DNA from: Microbacterium sp. Root53
GTDB taxonomy: Bacteria; Actinomycetota; Actinomycetes; Actinomycetales; Microbacteriaceae
Length of the DNA: 64,000 nucleotides
Direction: 5' to 3'
NCBI RefSeq assembly: GCF_001426925.1
Contig: NZ_LMFR01000001.1
Location: 4,313 to 68,312, forward strand
Part shown: piece after piece, positions 49,949 through 58,813 of the stretch
Position numbering within the stretch: the stretch's first letter is position 1
Layout of the letters: every line of letters begins with the position of its first letter
Position numbers and translations under genes: made by a program
The notes under the pieces: generated by a model
Told to the model about the DNA's origin: nothing
Seen by the model: only the letters and a program-made list of their open reading frames with translations
The model's database searches: none

Positions 49949-51595
49949 GTGCACGCCCACGCTGACACCATTCACACCCACGCCCCCTACGACGTCGCGG
50001 CGCTGAGCCCCAACGGGCTCGACGCCGCCGGCATCTACCGAGGGAACGATCACGGCCATGACCACGATCACCACGGTGATCACGATCATGATCACGATCA
50101 CGCGCTCGACGCCCGGGAGCTGGCGGCGGCCTTCGCCGACAACCCGATCTGGCAGCGCGACAACGTGGAGATGGTCAGCGTGGGCGTGGACATCGGGTCC
50201 GCAGGAACGCAGATCGTGTTCTCGCGCCTGGTCCTGCGCCGACGCGGCGAGGACCTCACGTCGCGCTACATCGTGGTCGAGCGCGAAACGCTGCACCGCT
50301 CGCCGCTGCATCTGACGCCCTTCGCCGCCGACCTCACGATCGACGCCGAGGCGCTCGGCGGCCTGCTCGACCGCGCCTACGACGACGCGAAGCTGGACCC
50401 CGCGGCGGTGGACACCGGCGTGGTCATCCTCACCGGCGAGGCACTGCGTCGCGAGAACTCCGAGGCGATCGCCACGGTCATCGCGGAGCGCGCCGGCGAC
50501 CTCGTCACGGCGACCGCCGGTCATCACATGGAGGCCATGCTCGCCGCCTACGGCTCGGGTGCCGTGCGCGTCTCGAACGCGGCGGGTTCGCGCATCCTCA
50601 ACATCGACATCGGCGGCGGCACCACCAAGCTCAGCCTCATCGAGGCGGGCGAGGTGAAGACCACCGCGGCCCTGCACGTCGGCGGCCGCCTGCTCGCCCA
50701 CGAAGACGGGCACATCGTCCGACTGGAGCCCGCGGGCCGCAAGCATGCCGAGGACGCCCACCGCTCGCTCGAGCTGTTCGGCTCGGTCGCCGAAGAGGAC
50801 CTTGACGCCATCGCCGCGCGCATGGCCGAGGCCGTGTTCGAGCTCCTCGACGGCGCCGGCGATGACGAGCTCTGGCTCACCGATCCGCTGGTCGTGGACT
50901 TCGCCACGATCGACGGCGTCGTCTTCTCGGGTGGCGTGGGCGAGTACGTCTATCGCAACGAGACGCGCGACTTCGGCGACCTGGGGCTCCGCCTCGGACA
51001 CGCCCTGCGCGACATCGTCGACGGCCGCACGCTGCCGCTGCTCGAAGCGGCGGAGCGCATCCGCGCCACCGTGCTGGGCGCGTCGGAGTACAGCGTCCAG
51101 CTCTCGGGCATCAGCACCCACCGCGAGGACGCCGATCTCCTCCTCCCGCGCCGCAATCTCCAGGTGATCGCGCCGAGGTACGACCTCCCCGAGGACGCGT
51201 TCGGCGACGTCGACGCCGAGGCGATCGCCACGGCGATCCGCGAGCGCCTCGCCGCGTTCGGCGTCGAGCGCGATGACGAGATCGCCGTCGCGCTCGACTT
51301 CCGGGGCGCCCCGGCATACCCCCGCGTGCGCGCCCTCGCGGACGGCGTCCGCGCCGGACTCGCCGAGCGCATCGACGTGGGTCGCCCGACGTTCCTCGTG
51401 CTGCACGCCGACGTGGGGCTGAGCCTCGGACGCATCCTCCGCACCGAGCTCGGCGTGACGAGCGGTCTGCTCGTGCTCGACGGCCTGTTCCTGCGCGACT
51501 TCGACTACGTCGACCTCGGTCGGCTGCGTCAGCCATCCGGCACCGTCCCCGTCACGATCAAGTCGCTGATCTTCGGCGATCGGATGATCGACTGA
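49949..51595 (+). CDS. EutA-like ASKHA ATPase 2 with His/Asp-rich N-terminus
   Basis: 548 residues from GTG 49949, the first start after the cupin stop. Residues 1-12 (HAHADTIHTHA) and 34-51 form a metal-binding-like tract; the second part has 9 His and 7 Asp in 18 residues. The ASKHA core follows: VGVDIGSAGTQIVFSR, ILNIDIGGGTTKLSL, FSGGVGEYVY. The core aligns with the EutA-like protein encoded at 30487, which has no such tract. Such His tracts occur in nickel, zinc and cobalt chaperones (UreE, HypB, CobW types). Role inferred: ATP-driven metal delivery or reactivation for the co-encoded cupin. No EutBC is present. Confidence 0.85.
   Translation: MHAHADTIHTHAPYDVAALSPNGLDAAGIYRGNDHGHDHDHHGDHDHDHDHALDARELAAAFADNPIWQRDNVEMVSVGVDIGSAGTQIVFSRLVLRRRGEDLTSRYIVVERETLHRSPLHLTPFAADLTIDAEALGGLLDRAYDDAKLDPAAVDTGVVILTGEALRRENSEAIATVIAERAGDLVTATAGHHMEAMLAAYGSGAVRVSNAAGSRILNIDIGGGTTKLSLIEAGEVKTTAALHVGGRLLAHEDGHIVRLEPAGRKHAEDAHRSLELFGSVAEEDLDAIAARMAEAVFELLDGAGDDELWLTDPLVVDFATIDGVVFSGGVGEYVYRNETRDFGDLGLRLGHALRDIVDGRTLPLLEAAERIRATVLGASEYSVQLSGISTHREDADLLLPRRNLQVIAPRYDLPEDAFGDVDAEAIATAIRERLAAFGVERDDEIAVALDFRGAPAYPRVRALADGVRAGLAERIDVGRPTFLVLHADVGLSLGRILRTELGVTSGLLVLDGLFLRDFDYVDLGRLRQPSGTVPVTIKSLIFGDRMID
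50048..50101 (+). repeat. Low-complexity GATCAC-type repeat encoding the His/Asp tract
   Basis: Eighteen codons, mostly GAT and CAC/CAT, form an imperfect hexamer repeat inside the second EutA-like gene. It encodes 9 His, 7 Asp and 2 Gly. Such tracts can change length by slippage in 6-base steps without loss of frame. Confidence 0.85.
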
Positions 51596-51602
51596 ACGCG
51601 GC

Positions 51603-52760
51603 GTGACCGAGCGCGGGGCGTTCAGCTGGGACAAGCAGGACTGGCTGTCCGAGGGGTCGATCTTCCTCTTCTCGGTGTCGGTCGGCATGGCCACGGTGCT
51701 CGTCCCGCTGGTCGCGGACGACGCCGGCTACTCGCTCGCCGCGATCGGCTTCTTCGTGGCCGTGTCGGCCGTGTTCCAGCTGCTCGCCCGCATGGGGATG
51801 GGCGTGCTGATAGACCGGTTCGCCACCAAGACGCTGATCGTGGTGGCGCTGGTGATGATGCTCGTCTCATGCGCCATGCTCGCCACGAGCAGCGTGCTGT
51901 GGGTCTTCCTGGTCTCGCAGGTGCTGCATGGCGCCGCGCGCGCGTACTTCTTCACCGGATCGCAGATCCACGTGGTGCGCAACACCAACCGGAAGCCCGT
52001 CAAGTCGGTCGCGCTGATGAATGTGACCAACGGAGCCGGCATGCTCGCGGGCCCGATCCTCGCGGGTGTGATCGGCGAGTTCTCCCTGCAGGCGGCGATG
52101 TGGGTCGCGGCGATCGCGGCCGGCATCGGCGTGCCCGCGAGCATGGTGTTGGCGCACCACGCGCCGTTCCCGCGTCCGCCGCTGGATCCGGACGCCGAGC
52201 CCGAGAGGCCTGTCTGGATGCGTCCGGGCGTCGTGGCCGCGGGCCTGATGGGCGTCACGGCCGGAACCTGGCGCGGCATCCTGAGCTCGTACGTGCCGGT
52301 TCTGCTGACCGCGGCCGGGCACTCGCTCGCCCTCACCGGCATCCTCGGCACCGTCGCGAACCTCGCCGCCCTCATCGGCTCGTCGGTCGCGCACCAGGTG
52401 CGCCGGCTGGGCGTGCGCCGTTCGGCGGTGACCGCCACCATGATCACGGTCGTGAGCCTCGTCATGCTCACCTTCGTCACCCAGTCGATCTGGCTCGCGG
52501 CGACCTTCCTGTTCCTGTCGGGCATCGGCGCCGGTCTGCTGCAGACCTTCCAGCCGACCCTCGCCGCGGAGGCCGTCGGCCCCGAGGACCAGGGGCGCTC
52601 GATCGCCGCGGCCGGCACCTACCGTGCGGCGGCCCTGCTGCTCGCCCCGATGGGCATCGGCGCCCTGGTGCTGATACTGCCCAGTGCGGGTCTTGCGACG
52701 GCCGTCATCGCGGTGCTGGTCGGTCTGCCGAGCGTGCTGGTGAGGCCGGGGAGGTCCTGA
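51603..52760 (+). CDS. MFS transporter 3
   Basis: 385 residues, about eleven to twelve spans, GTG start 7 bases after the EutA-like stop. The A-motif is GVLIDRFATKTLIV. RAYFFTGSQIHVVRNTNRKPVKSVALMNVTNGAGMLAGPILAGV (in pieces) resembles MFS exporters of the multidrug/aromatic type, and the region near residue 330 carries GPEDQGRSIAAAGTYRAAALL. It closes the operon that begins with the Fbp-type importer or with the cupin gene. Substrate not evident. It is not of the same branch as the other two MFS proteins. Confidence 0.88.
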   Translation: MTERGAFSWDKQDWLSEGSIFLFSVSVGMATVLVPLVADDAGYSLAAIGFFVAVSAVFQLLARMGMGVLIDRFATKTLIVVALVMMLVSCAMLATSSVLWVFLVSQVLHGAARAYFFTGSQIHVVRNTNRKPVKSVALMNVTNGAGMLAGPILAGVIGEFSLQAAMWVAAIAAGIGVPASMVLAHHAPFPRPPLDPDAEPERPVWMRPGVVAAGLMGVTAGTWRGILSSYVPVLLTAAGHSLALTGILGTVANLAALIGSSVAHQVRRLGVRRSAVTATMITVVSLVMLTFVTQSIWLAATFLFLSGIGAGLLQTFQPTLAAEAVGPEDQGRSIAAAGTYRAAALLLAPMGIGALVLILPSAGLATAVIAVLVGLPSVLVRPGRS

Positions 52761-52805
52761 TCACCGTATCGTCGTGCGGGGCTGCCCACGGCGGCGAGCA
52801 GCTGT

Positions 52806-52816
52806 TGGTGAGACCA
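52806..52816. promoter_or_regulatory. Perfect FadR-type operator before tctABC
   Basis: TGGTGAGACCA matches TGGT-N3-ACCA. The following AGACCATTAGACC (52811-52823) repeats the sequence found before the ferredoxin reductase gene (13486-13498). It lies 126 bases before tctA. Confidence 0.75.
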
Positions 52817-52942
52817 TTAGACCTCGAGTAGAGTGGTGCGAAGCACTGCACCGCGGCACCCGAAGTCCGGCGCAGGAACGGGCGCCTGAGGGCACGGACT
52901 TCGACGTCTCGCACCCCGAACAACGACGTTTGAGAGGACCTC

Positions 52943-54478
52943 ATGATCGAAGCCATCGGCAGCGGGCTCGCCCAGCTGCTCCAATGGGAGACGCTCGGCC
53001 TGATGGTCGTCGGCATTCTCGTCGGCTTCCTGGTCGGCGTGCTGCCCGGCCTCGGCGGAGCGGTCGCGATCGCCCTTCTCCTTCCGTTCACCTTCGTCAT
53101 GGAGCCCGTCCAGGGCCTCGCATTCCTGCTCTCGATGTGGATCGTCACGACCACGTCCGGTGACATCACGTCGGTGCTGTTCGGCATCCCCGGGGAGGCG
53201 ACCTCCGCCGCGGCGGTGCTGGACGGCTACCCCATGACGAAGAGGGGCCAGGGCGGCCGCGCGCTCGCCATGGTGCTGATGAGCTCCGCCGTCGGCATCG
53301 TGTTCGGTGCCGTGGTGCTCGGCCTGTTCGTCACGATCATCCGCCCGCTTGTCCTCCTGATCGGCCCGCCCGAGTTCTTCATGCTGGCGCTGGTCGGTCT
53401 GTCGTTCGTGGTGTCGCTCGCGGGCAAGAGCCCCGGAAAGGGCCTCATCATGGTGGCCCTGGGCCTGCTCGTGTCGTACATCGGCATCGACCCGACGTAT
53501 GGCGTGGCCCGCTTCGACTTCGGCCAACTGTACCTGTGGTCGGGTATCGCGCTCGTCCCCGTCGTCGTGGGCCTGTTCGGTGGAGCCGAGGTGCTGCAGC
53601 TGATGTTGTCGCGCTCGTCGATCGCCGCGCCCTCCCTGGGCGGCGCCAAGCTCTCCGGCGTCCGCGCCGGTCTCGCGGTGCCGTTCAGGCACTGGTGGCT
53701 CATGATCCGCACGTCGGCCATCGGCGTCGCGGTGGGTCTGCTGCCGGGCCTCGGCGGCACGGTGGCGCAGTGGATCGCGTACGGCCACGCCCGCCAGACG
53801 TCGAAGGACCCCGAGAAGTTCGGCAAGGGCGCGGACGACGGCCTCATCGCCGCCGGTGCGGTCGGCGTCGCGAAGGACGCCGGATCGCTCATCCCCACCA
53901 TCGCGTTCGGCATCCCCTCGGGCGCCGCGACTGCGGTCCTGCTGGGCGGCTTCCTGATCCTCGGCATCAACCCCGGAAAGGAGATGCTCGAGGACAAGCT
54001 CGACGTCACCTTCTCGATGGCTTGGACCGTGATCATCGCCGGCCTGCTCGGCATCGTCCTCGCGCTGCTGCTGGCCCGTCCGCTCGCGGCCCTGACGAAG
54101 ATCAACGGCGCCGTCATGACGCCGGTCCTGCTCCTGTTCCTCATCGTCGGCGCCTACACCGCCAGCAACAACTGGGGCGACCTGTTCGTCATGCTCGGCT
54201 CGGCCGCGCTCGGCGTGGTCTGCCTCCGCTGGGACTGGCCGCGCGTGCCGTTCCTGCTCGCGCTGGTGCTCGGGCCGCTCATCGAGCAGTACCTGAACCT
54301 CTCGCTGACCATCTTCGGCGCCGAGTGGCTCGTCCGTCCGGGCGTGCTCATCCTCGCCGTCGTCGTCCTCGGCGTCGTCGGCTTCGGCATCCGCTTCGCC
54401 CGCAAGCAGGGCGAGTCGGACGCGGCTCCTGTCGGTGTCGGCACCCGTGTCATCCGCACCCTGGGGAAGAAGAAGTGA
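52943..54478 (+). CDS. tctA: Tripartite tricarboxylate transporter, large membrane subunit TctA
   Basis: 511 residues with about eleven to twelve membrane spans. Signatures are GVLPGLGGAVAIALLLPFTF near residue 35, LFGIPGEATSAAAVLDGYPMTKRGQ near 80, and the internal repeat GLLPGLGGTVAQWIAYGHARQTSKDPEKFG near 265. AGAGGACC precedes ATG 52943. It is the channel of a secondary, receptor-dependent importer for carboxylates such as citrate, and in some bacteria terephthalate or protocatechuate. All three subunits are present, in the order A-B-C. A FadR-type site precedes it. Confidence 0.95.
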   Translation: MIEAIGSGLAQLLQWETLGLMVVGILVGFLVGVLPGLGGAVAIALLLPFTFVMEPVQGLAFLLSMWIVTTTSGDITSVLFGIPGEATSAAAVLDGYPMTKRGQGGRALAMVLMSSAVGIVFGAVVLGLFVTIIRPLVLLIGPPEFFMLALVGLSFVVSLAGKSPGKGLIMVALGLLVSYIGIDPTYGVARFDFGQLYLWSGIALVPVVVGLFGGAEVLQLMLSRSSIAAPSLGGAKLSGVRAGLAVPFRHWWLMIRTSAIGVAVGLLPGLGGTVAQWIAYGHARQTSKDPEKFGKGADDGLIAAGAVGVAKDAGSLIPTIAFGIPSGAATAVLLGGFLILGINPGKEMLEDKLDVTFSMAWTVIIAGLLGIVLALLLARPLAALTKINGAVMTPVLLLFLIVGAYTASNNWGDLFVMLGSAALGVVCLRWDWPRVPFLLALVLGPLIEQYLNLSLTIFGAEWLVRPGVLILAVVVLGVVGFGIRFARKQGESDAAPVGVGTRVIRTLGKKK

Positions 54479-55020
54479 CCATCGTCGACAAGAAGGCGCT
54501 CAGGCCCGACCTCATCATCGCGGGCATCCTCCTCCTCGTCTTCGCGGGGTTCCTCGCGGCGAGCTTCATGTACCCGGCCGATGCGGTGCTGCTGCCGCGG
54601 CTGGTGTCGATCGTCGGCATCCTCGGCACCGCCTGGACCGTCGTGCGCAGCCTCATCAAGATGCGCACGGCCCCGGAGGTCGCGGAGGAGTCCACGGCCG
54701 TCGAGGACGAGCTCGTCGCGCTGAAGCACCAGGCGGAGGAGGCGGACCCGGACAACCCCGAGGAGGCCTTCGCGACCGCCTCGCGCAAGGACTGGCTGGC
54801 GGCCCTCGGCTTCGCCGCGGGATTCCTCATCGTGATGTGGCTGGCGGGCATCTTCGTCGCCACGGCCGTCTTCTCCTTCGCCTACCTGTCCTGGGTGGGC
54901 AGGAAGAAGTGGTACTTCGCGCTGATCTACGCGGTCGTGCTGACGGGTGCCCTGTACACCCTGACGCGCATCGTCACGCTCATCCTGACGCCGGTCGGCG
55001 TCCTCCTCCCCGGCGGTTGA
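54475..55020 (+). CDS. tctB: Tripartite tricarboxylate transporter, small membrane subunit TctB
   Basis: 181 residues from GTG 54475 overlapping the tctA stop. Four membrane spans are seen: LIIAGILLLVFAGFLAASFM, LPRLVSIVGILGTAWTVV, ALGFAAGFLIVMWLAGIFVA and ALIYAVVLTGALYTLTRIV. The acidic middle loop (EEADPDNPEEAF) is longer than usual for TctB. The subunit stabilises TctA; its sequence is poorly conserved in general and the call rests on position and topology. Confidence 0.9.
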   Translation: MTIVDKKALRPDLIIAGILLLVFAGFLAASFMYPADAVLLPRLVSIVGILGTAWTVVRSLIKMRTAPEVAEESTAVEDELVALKHQAEEADPDNPEEAFATASRKDWLAALGFAAGFLIVMWLAGIFVATAVFSFAYLSWVGRKKWYFALIYAVVLTGALYTLTRIVTLILTPVGVLLPGG

Positions 55021-55080
55021 TCCGAGCCGTCGGCATCCCACCTACGTAGTCGACACTTCACCAAGGAAGGTCCCTGTCAC

Positions 55081-56139
55081 ATGACTCTCAAGCGGTTCAC
55101 CTGGACCCGCATCGCCGCGAGCTCGCTCGCGATCGGCGCACTCGCTCTCGCCGGCTGCTCGGCGCCCGGCCAGCAGGGAGCCGCCGCTCCCACCGGCGAC
55201 GGCGCGGATGCCTGCGCGGCGTTCGAGGGCAAGACCGTCGAACTGGTCATCCCCTACTCGCCGGGCGGTGGCTACGACACCCTCGCGCGCACGGTCCTCC
55301 CGGGCCTCGAGAACGCGCTCGGCGCCAAGGTCGTCCCGATCAACAAGCCGGGCGCCGGCGGCCTGCTCGCCATCAACGAGCTGTCCAAGGCCACGCCCGA
55401 CGGCTCGCAGATCGCGATCGTGAACGGCACGGGCGCCGCCTCGGCGATCCTGGCCGAGGCCGAGGGCCCCACGTTCGACTTCGACGGCCTGAGCTACGTC
55501 GGCCGCATCGCGATCGACGACCCGGTGGTCGCGACCGCGACCTCGGGCGATTTCAAGACCTGGGACGACGTGCTGGCCAGCGACGGCTTCACGTTCGGTT
55601 CGACCGGCCGCGGCTCGTCGGACTACATCCTCGCGCAGACGCTCATCGAGGTCTTCGACCTGAAGAACGCCGAGGTCGTCACGGGCTTCGGCGGCCAGTC
55701 CGAGACCGAGCTCGCGCTCATCCAGGCCAACGTCGACGCGATCGCCGGCCCGCTGGACAGCCGTCGCGCCAGCATCGAGAGCGGCGAGTCGCACGCAGTG
55801 CTCGCGTTCGCGGACGAGGCTCCGGCCGAGTCGCCCGACGCCGCCACGCTCAGCGAGCTCGACCTCACCGACGAGCAGACGGCGATCCTCGACGGCATCA
55901 AGCTCATCACCGAGTTCGGTCGTCCGCTGGTCGCGCCGCCGGGCATGGACGAGGGCACCCTCGGCTGCCTCCAGGACGCGCTCGCCGCGGCGGTCGAGGA
56001 CCCCGAGGTGGTCGAGATGGCCGAGAAGGCCAAGCTCGGCATCGACTTCCTCTCGGGCGAGGACATGAAGGACGAGGTCGTGCCGACGCTCCAGGAGCTG
56101 CCGCAGAGCGTGATCGACATCCTCAAGGCGTCGTACTGA
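55081..56139 (+). CDS. tctC: Tripartite tricarboxylate transporter, binding lipoprotein TctC
   Basis: 352 residues, lipoprotein signal ending GALALAGC (Cys26), in keeping with a Gram-positive envelope. The Bug-receptor core follows: VELVIPYSPGGGYDTLARTVLPGLENALGAKVVPINKPGAGGLLAINEL (in order), DGLSYVGRIAIDDPVVAT, FGSTGRGSSDYILAQ, and FGRPLVAPPGMDEGTLGCL. It captures a carboxylate for TctAB. AAGGAAGG precedes ATG 55081. The operon ends in a strong hairpin that also marks the end of the island. Confidence 0.93.
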   Translation: MTLKRFTWTRIAASSLAIGALALAGCSAPGQQGAAAPTGDGADACAAFEGKTVELVIPYSPGGGYDTLARTVLPGLENALGAKVVPINKPGAGGLLAINELSKATPDGSQIAIVNGTGAASAILAEAEGPTFDFDGLSYVGRIAIDDPVVATATSGDFKTWDDVLASDGFTFGSTGRGSSDYILAQTLIEVFDLKNAEVVTGFGGQSETELALIQANVDAIAGPLDSRRASIESGESHAVLAFADEAPAESPDAATLSELDLTDEQTAILDGIKLITEFGRPLVAPPGMDEGTLGCLQDALAAAVEDPEVVEMAEKAKLGIDFLSGEDMKDEVVPTLQELPQSVIDILKASY

Positions 56140-56147
56140 CGGACCTC

Positions 56148-56196
56148 TGACGACCCCCTCCGGCGCGAGCGAGGCTCGCCCCGGAGGGGGTCGTCA
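56148..56196. terminator. Hairpin terminator after tctC
   Basis: TGACGACCCCCTCCGG pairs perfectly with CCGGAGGGGGTCGTCA around a 17-base loop, 8 bases past the stop. The remaining 56197-56336 gap before the convergent hemA stop shows nothing notable. Confidence 0.85.
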
Positions 56197-56336
56197 TATG
56201 CGCTGTTCGCTCGGCATCACGGACCGCGGGACGAGCGATCCGCTCGCCCGCGAGGGTCCGTCGTCCTCCTCCCTCGTTCGCCGAGCGAGCCGAAACGGCG
56301 CGGGAACCCCGTGTGTCAGGGCGTGTGGAGCGCGCG

Positions 56337-57602
56337 TCAGGACAGAGCGACGGCGCCCGTGACCGGGCACGCCGCCGCGGCTTGGGCCTGCTGCCCACCC
56401 GCCGCTGCCGCGGCAGGACGCGCGTCGATGCCGAAGAGCGTCTCGATCGCTGCGAAGACCTCGTCGGCGCGGCCCTGCATCGCGTAGTCGGCCGCGCGGA
56501 CCGTCGGCGTGTGCAGCAGCGTGCCCACCAGGTGGCGCAGGGCCGCCTCGGACTCGGGGTGGCGCGCGATCTCGGCCTCGAGCAGGCCGAACACCTTCTC
56601 GCGCAACGCCACCACCGCCGGCTGGGCGGCGCGGCTGCGGCTGACGTCGACGAAGCGCGCGGCGGCGTCCTTGACCATGGCGCGCGCGGTGTCGGTGGCC
56701 TGCAGCTCCTCGAGCGGCGCGTGCAGGCGGATCGTCTCGAGGTCGAGCAGGGTCACGCCGCGGATCTCGCCCACCGCCGGGTCGACGTTGCGGGGCATGC
56801 CGAGGTCGATCACGAACAGCGGCTTGGCGAGACCCTCGATCGTCGCGGGGGTGACGACGGGCTCGTCCGCGTTCGTGCACGTGATGACGATGTCGCTCGC
56901 GACCGCCGTCTCGACGAGATTCGCGCGCGTGGCGTGGGCGATGCCGTACTTGGCGCCGAACTTCGCGCCGCGCCCCGAGGGGGAGTAGACCGTGATGTCC
57001 GTGACGCCGCGGTCGCGCAGCGCCGCGATGGTGGCCGCCGCGTACATGCCCGTGCCGACCAGCAGCACCTTCTGCGTCGTCCAGTCGGCGAGGCGGCTGT
57101 CGGTGAGCTCGAGGGCAAGCCGCACCAGCGAGCGGCCGGCTCGGCCGAGCGCCGTGGCGTTCTTGATGGCCTTCTGGGTCTCGGTCGCTCGCTGGAACAT
57201 CCGCTCCAGGTCGCTGGTCGTCGTGCCGTGGTGGCGTGCGTCGGTCAGAGCGCGGCGCACCTGGCCGCCGATCTCGCCCTCGCCGATCACGACCGACTCG
57301 AGGCCCGCGGCCACCGCGAACAGGTGCTCGGCTGCCTTGGCCTCGGTCTTGACCGTGTACGCGCCCGCGAACTCCTCTGGGCTCAGGCCCGAGGCCGTGC
57401 GCATCGCCTCGGCGATCAGCTCGGCGCTGTCGTCGCGGTCCGTCTCGACGTACGCCTCGATGCGGTTGCAGGTCGAGAGCACCACGACGCCGTCCACGAC
57501 GGGGGCGATCAGGGGTGCGATCTTGTCGGCGCCGGGTGCGGAGAGCTGCTCGAGGACGTCGAACGGCGCGGTCTTATGACTCGCGGTGACACAGAGCAGC
57601 AC
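56337..57602 (-). CDS. hemA: Glutamyl-tRNA reductase
   Basis: 421 residues. [17 protein letters not shown] and [14 protein letters not shown] contain the nucleophilic Cys45 and the family signature. [17 protein letters not shown] is the typical mid segment. The NADPH fold has [17 protein letters not shown], and [14 protein letters not shown] follows. The C-terminal tail is Ala-rich. It makes glutamate-1-semialdehyde, the first committed step of C5 heme synthesis. It is divergent from hemE, with a 140-base shared promoter region. Confidence 0.95.
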   Translation of the reverse strand: MLLCVTASHKTAPFDVLEQLSAPGADKIAPLIAPVVDGVVVLSTCNRIEAYVETDRDDSAELIAEAMRTASGLSPEEFAGAYTVKTEAKAAEHLFAVAAGLESVVIGEGEIGGQVRRALTDARHHGTTTSDLERMFQRATETQKAIKNATALGRAGRSLVRLALELTDSRLADWTTQKVLLVGTGMYAAATIAALRDRGVTDITVYSPSGRGAKFGAKYGIAHATRANLVETAVASDIVITCTNADEPVVTPATIEGLAKPLFVIDLGMPRNVDPAVGEIRGVTLLDLETIRLHAPLEELQATDTARAMVKDAAARFVDVSRSRAAQPAVVALREKVFGLLEAEIARHPESEAALRHLVGTLLHTPTVRAADYAMQGRADEVFAAIETLFGIDARPAAAAAGGQQAQAAAACPVTGAVALS

Positions 57603-57742
57603 GCATCGATTCTACGCCGCGTCGAAGCCGGGGACTGAGCGCTCGCTGGATCCGGGCCCGGGATGTCTCGATGTCGAGAGAACGGGCGTCTCCGGGAGCG
57701 CGGCCCAGCGGATCCCGAACTTCCACGCGGCAGGATGGAGCC

Positions 57743-58813
57743 ATGTCCCACGCCGACGCGCCCGAGCCGCGCGCCCCGCTGTCCTCGTCCGCCCTGCTGA
57801 GGGCCCTGGCCGGCGACCGTCCCGAGACCGCCCCGGTCTGGTTCATGCGCCAGGCCGGCCGCTCGCTCCCCGAGTACCGCGAGCTGCGCGTCGGCACCCG
57901 GATGCTCGACGCGTGCCTGACGCCGGACCTCGCGGCGGAGATCACGCTGCAGCCCGTGCGCCGTCACGGCGTGGACGCGGCCGTGTTCTTCAGCGACATC
58001 GTCGTGCCGCTGCGCCTGGCCGGCGTCGAGGTCGAGATCGAGCCGGGGCGCGGGCCCGTCTTCGCGTCCCCCGTCCGCACGGCGGACGACGTGGCCCGCA
58101 TCACCGCCATCGCGCCGGCCGATGTCGCGGCGGCGGCCGAGCCGGTGCGCGAGGCGGTGCGCCTCACGGTCGCCGAGCTCGACCGGACCGGCACGCCCCT
58201 GATCGGCTTCGCGGGCGCGCCCTTCACGCTCGCGGCGTACCTGGTCGAGGGCGGCCCGTCGAAGGAGCACCTGCGCGCCCGCGCCATGATGCAGTCCGAC
58301 CAGGGGTCCTGGAACCGCCTCGCGGGCTGGCTGTCCGAGGTGTCCCGTGCGTTCCTGCAGGCCCAGATCGAGGCCGGCGCCGCGGCCGTGCAGCTGTTCG
58401 ACTCGTGGGCCGGTTCGCTCGCGCCCGCCGTGTACCGCTCGCTCGTCGCGCCGCACTCGCGGGCGGCCGTGACGGATCTGCCGGTGCCGGTGATCCACTT
58501 CGGCGTCGGCACCGGGCCCTTCCTGGCGGACATGCGTCTGGACGGCGCGGCCGCCGCGGTCGGCGTCGACTGGCGCCAGCCGCTCGACGAGGCCGCCGCC
58601 CTGGTCGGCCCCGACACCACGCTGCAGGGCAACATCGACCCCGCGCTGCTCGGCGCCCCGTGGGAGGTGCTCGAGGCGCACGTGCGTGACGTGGTCGAGC
58701 GCGGCCGCGCGGCGCGCGCGCACATCGTGAACCTGGGCCACGGCGTGCCGCCCGAGGCCGACCCGGCCGTCCTGACGCGCGTCGTCGAGCTGGTCCACTC
58801 CATCCGGTCATGA
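57743..58813 (+). CDS. hemE: Uroporphyrinogen decarboxylase
   Basis: 356 residues from ATG 57743, behind [28 protein letters not shown] is the N-terminal signature, followed by [11 protein letters not shown] (catalytic Asp), [35 protein letters not shown], and [15 protein letters not shown]. It converts uroporphyrinogen III to coproporphyrinogen III in the cytosol. The stop overlaps the hemG start (ATGA). No anomalies. Confidence 0.96.
   Translation: MSHADAPEPRAPLSSSALLRALAGDRPETAPVWFMRQAGRSLPEYRELRVGTRMLDACLTPDLAAEITLQPVRRHGVDAAVFFSDIVVPLRLAGVEVEIEPGRGPVFASPVRTADDVARITAIAPADVAAAAEPVREAVRLTVAELDRTGTPLIGFAGAPFTLAAYLVEGGPSKEHLRARAMMQSDQGSWNRLAGWLSEVSRAFLQAQIEAGAAAVQLFDSWAGSLAPAVYRSLVAPHSRAAVTDLPVPVIHFGVGTGPFLADMRLDGAAAAVGVDWRQPLDEAAALVGPDTTLQGNIDPALLGAPWEVLEAHVRDVVERGRAARAHIVNLGHGVPPEADPAVLTRVVELVHSIRS

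Noticed and set aside
50048..50101. Short regularly spaced repeat as a possible CRISPR-like array
   Set aside because: It is an in-frame GAT/CAC codon tract inside a coding gene, with no spacers.
30487..51595. Ethanolamine utilisation locus, on the strength of two EutA-like genes
   Set aside because: No EutB, EutC, EutE, shell proteins or cobalamin enzymes are present. The EutA-like genes pair with cupins instead.
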